A DNA stretch of 64,000 nt from Mortierella sp. BCC40632 (Eukaryota > Mortierellomycota > Mortierellomycetes > Mortierellales > Mortierellaceae), in contig WAEK01000003.1 of NCBI GenBank assembly GCA_011634665.1, positions 3,442,782 through 3,506,781 on the forward strand, read 5' to 3'. The notes beneath the pieces are model-generated. The model had not been told where the DNA came from. It searched no databases and saw only the letters and a list, made by a program, of their open reading frames with translations. Below, in pieces: positions 24,392 through 33,928 of this stretch. The position numbers were made by a program, and so were the translations under genes. Each line of letters begins with the position of its first letter. Within the stretch, counting starts at the first letter, position 1.

Positions 24392-25874
24392 TTTGACCGA
24401 TTGTGGTGTCAACAAGGAGGAGGGGAAGAAGTGAGAGGCTCTGAGCGACAGTCTTTTTGACTCCCCCTCCCCCTTGCCTATTTACGTCACCGTAAACTAC
24501 TACTACGAGTTGGCTACTTCATTCCCCGCACTACTGTAGCAACCTTATCTTTTTCTGGGTGCTGCTGTTGACTATGGTTCCTGCTTCCAAGAGTAGTTTC
24601 TATGGTCAACGTACGGCTACAGGTAGTCTGCACCTTCGCCTTTCTCGTTATGGCCACGCATTACCCTGCAGATAATATGCCCTGCCATCACACTACGAAC
24701 AGAATAAAGTACTGGGTACTCTCTGTTTGGGCGACAAAGCCTTCGCATTCAAGACATCTTCTGCTGGTACAGTACTCATTGGCACTAATCGCAATAAAAC
24801 TCAAGAACCTTGCCTACTGGCATCGAAGAAACTAGACAGTAAATGGGCGGAACCACTATCCAAAGAAAATTGCAGTAGGGTGTACCTTTTAGACAAAGTA
24901 GGTTTGGAACACCTCTGGTAGCGATGATAGCCTAGCATCTGAGGAGGGTCTGTCAAGGCTGATCCCAATGGTTATTTCTTTCTTTCTTCCTCGCTCCTTC
25001 TCTGCCCAATGGAACCTTCAACCATTCTCAGCAAATTACCTGTTGCTCTGAAAACCCCTTGTTTTTCATGCTTTGACTACGTCCCATCTGTCTCTTTTAA
25101 GACGGAAGTTCTTACCGTTGTAGAACTGGTTTAGTGCCTGCCAATGAGTGAGGTGGTGCGACACATATCCGCTGAATTGAGTGTCGGTGGTGCAAAGTGC
25201 TGTGAAGTGCCAGAGAGCTTGATTCGCAGACCGAAAGCTATGAGAAAGCTGTGATCTTTCTGCGATTGCATCCATTGCCAGTGCTTGAGTGTCGGTTGTA
25301 TGACAACCTTTTTTGCTTTACAGCGAGGCTAAAGAACCATAGTCGACTGTTCTTATTCTGATATCATGGTTTTCAGTTCATATGGCTGTCCCTATCTCAT
25401 ATCGATATCCTGGCTACCTGTTTGGATCTCTTCCTTTTTTAACTCCTCCTTTTTTTTGGGGAGGGGGGGGGGCGTTTGTTACAAATAGATACTTGGAGAG
25501 ACTTACTCCACGCGCAAGATCCAGCACTCACGAATAGATGAGACAATGCATCAGTCCTCGACTGTTGTCATCTAGAATACTTGGCATACACCGTGGATGC
25601 GCTTTGCCGTCAAGGTGTTGTCGTCGACATAGCCCCTCCAGTAGGATCGTGATAGCTTTGGAACTTACCGGTGATAAACAAGAGTTCAGAGGGAAGACAG
25701 AAAATCAATGAGAAAAAAGACATGACTCGACACAGGATCCGTAGGCCAAGAACTCATTTATAGGCGCGTCCTTATCTAAGCTACTTTCTACTTGGATGTA
25801 AGAACTAGGTTTTCATTGTACTTACTATGGCCCAGGGCGAACAAGAATCCCAGGTGCCAGTTACAGCACCAATT
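24392..25874. other. Intergenic region
   Basis: No recognisable gene. A G-rich tract is at about 25459-25473. The sequence is AT-balanced and unique within the window up to the foldback repeat that follows. Confidence 0.4.
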
Positions 25875-26257
25875 ATTCTCCATTTCATCTGTTTTTGTTT
25901 TTTCCACTCTTATTTCCGTGGATTATGCACGGTCCGTTGCATGGGGTTACTGCGAAGGGAGCTGTTAATCCTCAAATAAGCAGGGCAAACGGAAGTCAAA
26001 AACAGGTGAAAAGGACAATACATAGCTCTCGTTATGGAGCGACGGAGGTGAGAAAAATGAACTAAAGATCAATACACGTAAGACGTGCCTCAAACGACTC
26101 CTCCCACGAGATGTTGCCCTTTTCACCTGTTTTTGACTTCATTTTGCGCTGCTTATTTGAGGATTAACAGCTCCCTTCGCAGTAACCCCATGCAACGGAC
26201 CGTGCATAATCCACGAAAATAAGAGTGGAAAAAACAAAAACAGATGAAATGGAGAAT
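25875..26257. repeat. Foldback element: two 140-bp inverted arms with a 103-bp spacer
   Basis: Left arm 25875-26014 (starts ATTCTCCATTTCATCTG) and right arm 26118-26257 are reverse complements with only a few mismatches (for example TTTCC versus TTTTC, and a small difference around 25984-25991). Spacer 26015-26117 has no ORF. No matching target-site duplication is evident at the outer edges (AATT on the left, ACTC on the right). This is a foldback or MITE-like element, or a mutual inverted duplication; the parent transposon is not in the window. Confidence 0.85.
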
Positions 26258-26362
26258 ACTCAAAATGTTCTAACTATTCTACTCTATTTAACATTCCGAG
26301 TCTTCTCTCTAACTAGATAGCCTTGCACCAAGAAGAGGCACGCCTGTACACCCCTCTTTGAG

Positions 26363-26665
26363 ATGGCGACACTCGAACGTCGGTTGCCACTGGAGAGTGA
26401 CCAGGATGTGCAGGAGCCTAATGGCGAGCAAGTGCCGAGCTGTCTCAGGAGATACCTACCTTGGGCCTTGGAACAACACAAAAAAGAGCATGTCTCGTTT
26501 ACTTCCTTTGTCGAGAAGTTCAAGTTGTTGGACTTGCCAGATGCGCAGGCGACATTCGAGGCCTTGATCAAGTCCACACAATTAAAAACTTGGCGCCAGC
26601 AATCGCTGAAGAAAGCATACGACACCTGCAGCGTAGTATTTACGACCCCTAGTCTTCCAAGCTAG
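26363..26665 (+). CDS. Possible small hypothetical protein, 100 aa
   Basis: Reads MATLERRLPLESDQDVQEP to a stop after TTPSLPS. The sequence is not low complexity, and has mixed polar helices (LPWALEQHKKEHVSFTSFVE, DLPDAQATFEALIKSTQLK). I recognise no family. A poly(A)-signal-like AATAAA follows at 26696. It sits 100 bp after the foldback repeat, so it could be a remnant of an accessory-element gene. It might also be chance; the antisense frame is open too. Confidence 0.3.
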   Translation: MATLERRLPLESDQDVQEPNGEQVPSCLRRYLPWALEQHKKEHVSFTSFVEKFKLLDLPDAQATFEALIKSTQLKTWRQQSLKKAYDTCSVVFTTPSLPS

Positions 26666-27346
26666 GGGATATAAAAGTAGCCTTCCCCCCCCTGTAATAA
26701 AGTCAGCTTTCTTTCTTTAAACTTCCTGCCCATTTGCTTTCGCAATTGCCGCCTGTCGCTGTCCTCAAGGTATTGACCGAGCCAAAACCCCGATCAAGAT
26801 CATGATCTACCATCTTTTCACTCTCCCAAACTAAATCAGCTACCTTCTACAGCCACCCCGAACAGATTTGCAGTATTGCTTCCTCGATTCCTTTTGTAGA
26901 AAAGGTAGGAACCAAGAGCCATCTCCAATTAACGGTGCTGAACCCAGCTTTAAGCATGAGACTCGGTGAAAAGTGGAAGATCGGACGAAGAATGCTCCTG
27001 ACTGGCAATCCTTCGATAGCCATTCAGCCAAGTTTCCTTCTGGTCAACATGCGAGGACTTCACGGACCCATCCTAGTTTGATCCGCCACCGGATCAATGC
27101 CTCAAGATCCCTTTATTGATAGCTCCTTTTTATCTACTTGTCATATCCTCATAGAATAGCAAGAATTTGAGACTGTCCCCTCATAGTTGTCGCTGTTCCC
27201 TCTCCTGTAGTTGTCCCCACCTACCATCGTAAGTCATAGCGCCCCTTCCCTGTGACCTAGTAATATCATGAGGAGAGAAAAGAGTAGATATTTATTAGAG
27301 GTATCAATCCTTAGATCCTACACGGCACACCTTCACAAAGCACAAT
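26666..27346. other. Intergenic region
   Basis: Nothing recognised. AATAAA at 26696-26701 may serve the small upstream ORF. Confidence 0.4.
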
Positions 27347-29242
27347 ATGCATGAATATTGGACAAACCGCATACTCAGCAAAGAGCGGCTTAAGACAAAG
27401 ACTAACTTTGATATTGTGGCCACGAAGACTGCACGAATTGTGCAAAATGCAAGCCTACGTGAGACATCAAGGGCTGCGGAGTTGTCGGATGACAACCATC
27501 AGAATCACTTGGAGTGTTCTGCGCAATCAAAGCGAGAGGTGAAGCAAGGTGATACTACTTTTTCAGGAATTCCCTCATTGCCAATTTGAATGTTAGTTTT
27601 TGAAGACTTAATCTGTGCCTCTCTCATACATACTTAGGCCAATCTTCCAAGAGCAACAACAAACGGGCTAGAGCTGGAGACATGACAAACACGGACATTA
27701 ACGGAGATGTGATCACAGTCAGCAATCCTCGCGAGACAGTGGCCGATTCCGGAGATGGTGCTGGTAGCGCAGGACCTGCGACTGAGCCACGACCGTACTT
27801 TCATCCGCAGTCAGCACGACGTATCAATCTCGTCATATTGGAATTCGACGTTGGCGCTGCCTTCAGACTGTTGCAGGAGGAAGCGGCCCCCTTCATTAAC
27901 AATGAAGACCACAAAGTGTCGTTTAAGACATTCCATAAGATGCTGTAAGGTCTTTAATGACGAGCTTTGTGGCCCTGAGAACACATGTCTACCAGTTTGT
28001 GGGAATTCTAGTCACCAACACCGCTCTATATTATGGAAATAGGTCGGCGAACTCGATATGGGATACCTCGGAGCGCTTGCCGGGAATGTCAACTGACGTA
28101 CATCGCTGTATCTTGTCGCAAATCAAACCTCCAGTGATTCGTCTTCCGACCGAGAAAATACAACTGATTCTGCACCTTTCCCACGAGCTGGCAACAACAG
28201 GTGGCATACGATCCCGTGCTCTTGAGACGGAGGAAGACGAAGACCTACTTCACCTGTTCAAGGATCTGTATGTGCTCTTTTTCTGCAACGTGAAGTCATG
28301 CTCTTATCGCGTACGGTTTTGTTCACTCATACTCTTATATTTTTTATAGTTCCAAGCCCCTTCCGCGTATCGCACTCCATGCCATGGTGGACAATGAGGA
28401 CACCTACAGCCACGGGGCCTTTCACTCCCTTATGTCGCTTCTCTTTCCTTCATCGGGTTCGGACTTGCACCTCTCTTGGGCCAACCGTCCATCCCAAGGC
28501 TCTCGAGAGCGGCGGGGGGATGCAAACAAACCGGATTGCACGATTATGAAGGAGAAGTTTGATTTGGCTTTTGCAGAAATTAAGACTCCTAAAGACGATC
28601 GGTGCATGCGTTTGTACATTCAAGATAAGTGGGCGCTGACATCCTTGGGGAAGGATACGATTGACTTGCACTTGCGCGAGCAGCGTTCTATCACGTCCAT
28701 ATTCTGCCTGCAGGTGTTTGGTAAGCAAGAAAGAGTCCAACTTGACCTTGGATCAAGCTCTTGTCTCGCCTTATCTTTCTTTGACAAACTTTATTGATAC
28801 CATCAACTTACTTTATGCCTTCAGGATATCAGCTTGCGGCTTATGAGCTTCGCTTTCAATCTGGCATCTACTTGTGGATTGAAATAGGAGTTGGGTACCT
28901 GCCACGCGATAAGAACGACACCCACTGCTTAATCCGCTGCATGGAACTTCTCAGCTCCGTCAAGGTATTTCATTGCTCAATGAGTGTCCGCGGTAATCGT
29001 AACCTGTAGTTCAAATTGTCTAAATCTTATTTTGACTTGTTTCCTGACAGACGCTCATGGACGCTCTTCCGGTCTGCCAGTACGACTGCACGCCACCTCA
29101 GCGAGATCCAGATCATCTGCTTCCAGAAGAGCTCCGACCACAGCCAACCAACATCTCCCCATCCATTCGACAGTTCTTTGGTCGCAATGTCAAGTCGAAC
29201 GCAAACGCACGAAGGTCAAGCGCAGGCACACTCTCCAATTGA
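27347..29242 (+). CDS. Uncharacterised six-exon gene with D-x4-E-x-K motif (possible PD-(D/E)XK-like fold), 478 aa
   Basis: Exons 27347-27548, 27638-27944, 28043-28267, 28350-28720, 28825-28964 and 29051-29242 join in frame, all introns GT-AG. The first ~70 residues are charged, followed by a basic KSNNKRARAGD stretch (NLS-like). The central part contains RPYFHPQSARRINLVI and ALHAMVDNEDTYSHGAFH. The most conserved-looking block is KFDLAFAEIKTPKDDRCM with Asp316, Glu321 and Lys323, then LYIQDKWALTSLGKDTIDLH, CLQVFGYQLAAYELRFQSG and a final PSIRQFFGRNVK. I recall similar multi-copy proteins of unknown function in Mortierella-type fungi, but know no experimental function. The acidic-x-Lys pattern resembles the core of PD-(D/E)XK nucleases; this is an inference from a short motif only. 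Confidence 0.75.
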
Positions 29243-29997
29243 TGTCACTGCTTGTTCCGCCCACACCACATCTTTCCTGTTCGCACATGCAATGTTATTT
29301 AGCGTAGTGCACTGTTATCAACATGAAATGAGTACATAATTTAGTGAACAAGGACGACGATTGCACCCTCATCGCACCCTCAAAATATTGTAATAGAAAT
29401 AGTTCTTTTCGCGCCAAGGAGAACACTGTCCTTCGATGAATGAAAGTATAAGGAAATATGGTGAAGGAAGAAACATACAAGTGAACAAATCTGTACTTGA
29501 GAAGAGTGTAGGGATGGAAGTGGATGTGAGGCGAGAGAATAACAGAACCGAATACCACACGGGTTATTATTTCTTTGGACACTTCGCTCATACTTTGTAG
29601 ACTTGGTGAAAGAGTTGCATGGTGGATGAATGGTTTTCTCGATGCCGCTTTCTTTTAGCTGGCTATCGCTCGTGCGTTAAAGGCTGTTCCCATTGCAGCT
29701 TACATACAATGAAGATGCAAAATCATTGCTGTCAGGGTGACGATATCGGCCACGCTAATAAAGTTCTGCAGGAGAAACTATTGTTTTGATGGCTCCTTGC
29801 ACGAGAGAGAACTATGCTGAAAAAAAAAAAAAAAAAACCACAAAACTTGGGTGTGCTCCAGCACGGGCTGTTAAATTAGAACATCGACAACAACAAAAGC
29901 GCAACAACAGCACAACAACAGCACCACAGTAGCACAGAGCCCGTGATCCAGCATCAATTAAATGAAGGACTAACCTACCGTCCTTCATGCCACTTTA
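29243..29997. other. Intergenic region
   Basis: No gene recognised. An A16 run lies at 29821-29836. CACGGGCT near 29867 and AGCCCGTG near 29948 form a short inverted pair, possibly a relic of hAT termini, but too short to assign. Confidence 0.35.
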
Positions 29998-30198
29998 TTA
30001 AGTGTAAAAACCATGCTGGGGGGAGTACTTTTCAAAACTACTGGTAAAAATGATGTCGCGAAATGGGCTCTCACTTAGTCTGGCCTTGCGTGATGACAGA
30101 ACTCGCCCCAACTTACTGAACAATCTCTCGAACTCGGAGGTTGTCGCCTGTATACTCAGGTAAACCTTTGCAATACGTGCAAGATCCCTGAGGCGCTC

Positions 30199-30218
30199 GT
30201 GAACCTGGCTGAGTCTCC
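30199..30218 (+). repeat. LINE target-site duplication, left copy
   Basis: GTGAACCTGGCTGAGTCTCC, identical over 20 bases to 31216-31235. Confidence 0.95.
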
Positions 30219-31215
30219 GTGCAGGGTCTGCGAGGAGGAAACTGAGACGATGGAGCACATCTGGGAATGCAGGGACACAAAGGAGGAGCAGGAGGAAGGG
30301 TAGCGAGAGGCCGTGAAGGCCGTGAAGGAGAGTGGAAAGAGGAAGTGGAAGAGAGAGTGCAAGGTGTGGTTGGAGGAAGCGAGGGACGCTAGGAGGAACG
30401 GTGGTTCACCCAAGAGGAAAAAACCAACGTTCACGGAGAAGAGTGAAGGGGATCTTTGGGACTCCTTGGAGGGGATCTTTGAAGGTTGAAGAGATCAGAC
30501 CCAGGGAGTTTGAACAGAGATCGAGGCACAGGAGGAATACAGAGCCGCAACACACAATCATGGAGGCATATCAGGGAATGGTACCTGAAGTGATGATAAC
30601 AAGCTGGAAGAGAATGCACAGGACGACAAGACCGATAGCGAAGGATATGGCGACTCGATTTATCGAAGCCATTGAGGAATTTGGACGCATGCAGATCTGG
30701 GGACAGAGGTGTACAGCCACAGTGGACTGGGAAAAGACGAAAGGAATCACTGCGGTGAGCAAACGCGCCGGGAGACGCAATGGTGACGGGAGACACCAAC
30801 CTAGCCACGGTGATTTCTCAGACTTGAACAGTCCACAGCGGTCGAAGCCCGACCTCAGAGAGGCGTACAGAGAGGCGGATGAAACGGTTCTGAAGTATGT
30901 GCAGGGAAAGACTAAGCTGAATGTGATGGAGCGGCTAGGAAGCTGGAAAAAAGTGTTGACAATGGACGTCGGCTAAAAGACGACGAATGAGCGCAACAGG
31001 CCACGTAGGGGGTGGGCGGACCATACTCGACCCATTCATGCGATGTGAGTGATGCCGAAGAGTATATGGACACTGTAGACTAGTTTCTGTAGTATCCATT
31101 TGCGAGATTCCTTCTCGTTTAAGGTCCAAGTGACAACAGGGCGGCTCCGGCCGCCCTGGTATACCATAAACTCTGCATGCCCACATGGGGTCCTTGTTAA
31201 CAAAAAAAAAAAAAA
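30219..31215 (+). mobile_element. 5'-truncated LINE (non-LTR retrotransposon)
   Basis: A 997-bp plus-strand insertion ending in A14 (31202-31215) and flanked by perfect 20-bp duplications, the signature of target-primed reverse transcription. The 5' end starts inside the C-terminal zinc motif of the reverse transcriptase, CRVCEEETETMEHIWECRDT (30220-30279), followed by a stop at 30301. A second frame (30482-30976) carries the downstream region AYQGMVPEVMITSWKR and RMQIWGQRCTATVDWE, typical of the fungal LINE C-terminus. Both the endonuclease and the RT catalytic core are missing, so the copy is dead on arrival. Confidence 0.9.
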
Positions 31216-31235
31216 GTGAACCTGGCTGAGTCTCC
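31216..31235 (+). repeat. LINE target-site duplication, right copy
   Basis: Identical to 30199-30218; lies directly after the A14 tail. Confidence 0.95.
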
Positions 31236-31384
31236 AAAACTCCTGAGGGATATCTATTAATTACTTACGTAGCCTGAAACAGCCTAAAAAGATATCGATG
31301 CCTAAAGGAAATCCCATTAAGGTTATCTTTCTTTATCGACCCTCCGTCCTCCTTGAGATGAGTGGGCCGATGCTCCTCGGAAAA

Positions 31385-31545
31385 TGGGTTCGATCCATCC
31401 ATTCAAATATAGTTTTTTTTTTTTCCTGCACATCCCAAAAGGTATCGCAGACCCGAGAGGGGCTCCTTTCACCGAGTAGTCGTCGGGTCCTCTCAACCAT
31501 CTCTAGTCGGTTACTTAGAACCAACTGGAGGGTCCCTACTCATAC
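31385..31545. repeat. Dispersed repeat segment, related in inverted orientation to 40165-40325
   Basis: Contains TTTCCTGCACATCCCAAAA, GCAGACCCGAGAGGGG, CCGAGTAGTC and GAACCAAC in an order matching the reverse complement of 40165-40325, with about three quarters of positions alike by eye. The second copy lies inside the Fanzor-bearing element, directly upstream of its unknown gene. It is therefore either a shared promoter/terminal module or the trace of another related element. Confidence 0.6.
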
Positions 31546-32563
31546 TTCGCTTCTGCTTCGCTCTGGTTCTCTATGCGTCGGCATGCTTTCTTGACCGTGA
31601 ATCTAATGCCTTGGCTTGGCGCTATATACTGTAACCATCAATAGAGGGCCTGTGCGGGCCGGCTTTTAAATACCTGCAATGACCAAAAAAAAACTCTTCA
31701 AAGGGCTTATTTGATCCCATTGATGTTGTTGTGGGCAAGAGCTAGCTCTGAGAAAACGGACAGCCCAGCCCTTCGGAGATGATTGCAACAGAAAAGACGA
31801 CCAAGAAAGTGCAAGCAAGTCTGCTTTATTAAAGTATGTATTGAGGTGGGCAAAGCGGAGTGGCAGAGTAAGACGGGTTGCGTCTATCTGTCTGCATTGC
31901 AATAACTGTAAGAGGAGATACCATCGCGACGAGATGGCCGCGGCCAACATATGCAATATTGTAAGGGACCGCCCAAGTACTTACAGCCTGTAAGAGCCGA
32001 TGGCTCATTTCCTTGGCAGGATGGTAGCAGCAGAGGCGGCAGTGGCAGTAATGGTGGCAGTGGCGGTAGTGGTGGCGATGGAAGAGCAGCAACTTCAAAG
32101 CGTAGGGCAGCAGAAGCGACCGCGAGGCAGAAGAAGATGTGACATACTCCAGTTGATTTGTCCGAACGGTGTCTCCACGTCCACGTCCACCACCGACCAG
32201 GTTGGGACATCCTCTGCCACCACTCCCACCAAGCGCAAGGCCATGGTCCAAGGAAAGGGCTGCGCTTCAAAGAAAACAGTCTCAGAAGGTTCACTACGAG
32301 GCTCAGTACTCACTCCCACCGATGACATGAACGTCGTCACCACTATTGGTGGCGAGAGCGTCCTAGTGCCAGTCACCACGTCGCGACACTGAGTCTGAAA
32401 ACCATGTAGATTGCTTCGGTGGCGTAAATAGGTCCTTTGGGTGGGGGACAATGGGCGCGATAATTCCTTCTGTTTCTAGTGGCGCAATAAAGTTCTTTCA
32501 ATTCTAAGGCCTCTATTCGCGGTCAATTGACACAAGGGCTAAACTCATTTGACACGTCTTTAT
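31546..32563. other. Region between dispersed repeat and MULE 3' end, with a doubtful plus-strand ORF
   Basis: A plus-strand open frame at 32000-32392 reads through Gly/Ala/Val low-complexity (GGC repeats) into TTPTKRKAMVQGKGCASKKT and ends VPVTTSRH-stop. No family is recognised and no clear start or splice support was found. AATAAA at 32486 and the stop of the MULE gene at 32564 suggest this is the 3' flank of the MULE. No MULE terminal inverted repeat was identified. Confidence 0.3.
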
Positions 32564-33750
32564 TCACTGGCATCTTCGACCAGCACCACTCTCATTGAGG
32601 CCTTTGACCTGAAGATATGTGTTGTGGAGTACAGCTATTGTCTCTTGGAGGTACTGCAGAGTGCACTTTCTTCTTTTTTTTGCCAGCAGGGCTTGATGAA
32701 TCTTTTCTAAGAGTCTCATCAGCTGTGCTTCGGATTCTTCAAATACTCTTGCGTTCTCTGCCTCTCTGGCTACTCTTGAGGCTTCCATCTTCTCAGCCCT
32801 CTGCTTCTGGAGCAAAAGAAGTAGTTGTGGAGAGAGCATCTTCTCCAAATCCAAAGATGAGTCGAGTGTGTTGTCGCCATTGTCCGTTCCTGCCGAGAGG
32901 GTCCCTGCTGGTTCACCTTCATAGCTGACCTCTACTTCGTGGTACAGTCTTGACACAAGGTACATGTGCTTACAGGGCTCCTTGTGACGAACGTAGTCGT
33001 TGCAAGTGCAAGAAAATATACATGAAAAATTTGACTTCGCACTGACATGATGCGATTCGCCAGAATCAGAGAATGAGCGAACCACAAACTGTGGAGAGCA
33101 AATTAGTTAAAACAGAAACCATACAAACACAAGTAATATCATTTTTTCAAACACGACATACCCTTTTTTCTTGAAAAACTTCGGTAACCATGTCTTTCGC
33201 ATCAATAAATGGTATCACCATCGCTTTTTCTTTCCTTTCTGCGGCCGACTCGGAAAGTGTAATGGGTTGTAACCCGCGGCTAATCTTATAGTACGAGGTT
33301 CTAAAGTCAATGTCGACAGATCCTTGAAGTAAAAACACCAGGTCATCTGGGCGTAAGTCCCTCGCAAATCCCAAGTACTGCCTCTTGAAGGTTTTGTGCC
33401 AGCTTTCAACTAAGTTATTTGTGTTGATATGCTGGTTGTTCTAAAATTGCAGACAGCCATTAAAGTTAGTTGCAAGCAACTTACAAAAAAGCAGGTGTCA
33501 GTGAAGGGTTGTCTCTCACCTCTCTGTGGAAGAGGGCCCATTTCGTTATTCTGTTTGGTTGCATCCATGTCTTAATGTAGGCGATCAGCTTCTTGGCGCG
33601 TGGGAATGCCACTTGAAACTTCCTCCATGCTTCTTGGAGCTCAGTCTCGGAGTCGGCTTTCCGAATTGCATTCAATGCGGGACGCATCCTGACGCTATCT
33701 TCATCCTGATGAAATGTACAGGCCACAAGGGCATTGTCTATGGTCAGTTA

Positions 33751-33789
33751 TCCCTTAAACCGTAAGGTTTGGTAGGCAAATTTGCCGAT
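33751..33789. repeat. Left terminal inverted repeat with subterminal palindrome
   Basis: TCCCTTAAACCGTAAG perfect over 16 bases with the other end, followed after a six-base spacer by TAGGCAAATTTGCC. GGCAAATTTGCC is itself a perfect palindrome, and CCTTA...TAAGG can pair, so the end may fold. Confidence 0.85.
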
Positions 33790-33891
33790 TTAAAAAAATA
33801 ATAATGAGTGGTTAGATTCCATTGAGCGAGCACAAAATACAGGGTATGTTTGTTTCAAACAAGAAATACTTACTGAAACAGGATAAATAAT

Positions 33892-33910
33892 GTCGAGTTC
33901 CACACTCGAC
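33892..33910 (-). ncRNA. Hairpin between Fanzor ORF end and element end; candidate guide-RNA region
   Basis: A perfect 7-bp stem with five-base loop (GTCGAGT / ACTCGAC). Fanzor and TnpB guide RNAs usually derive from the 3' end of the ORF and downstream sequence up to the element end, so the interval 33751-33930 is the place to look. The hairpin alone does not prove an RNA. Confidence 0.25.
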
Positions 33911-33928
33911 TTTGGCTTCCCATTGTTC

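Larger units (their letters stand above)
29998..31263 (-). pseudogene. hAT transposase C-terminal fragment, split by a LINE
   Basis: Minus strand, 31263-31236 plus 30218-29998. Once the LINE is skipped it reads LIDIPQEFWRLSQVHERLRD then VYLSIQATTSEFERLFSKLG and RVLSSRKARLSESPFRDIIF, ending YSPQHGFYT-stop. This is the hAT dimerisation region (family pattern: LSIPATSAxSERxFSxAG). An in-frame stop lies just upstream, and the DDE core is absent, so only the C-terminus remains. The LINE duplicated 20 bases of this coding sequence. Confidence 0.8.

Noticed and set aside
29867..29955. hAT terminal inverted repeats (CACGGGCT / AGCCCGTG)
   Set aside because: Only eight bases pair and both lie on the same side of the transposase fragment.
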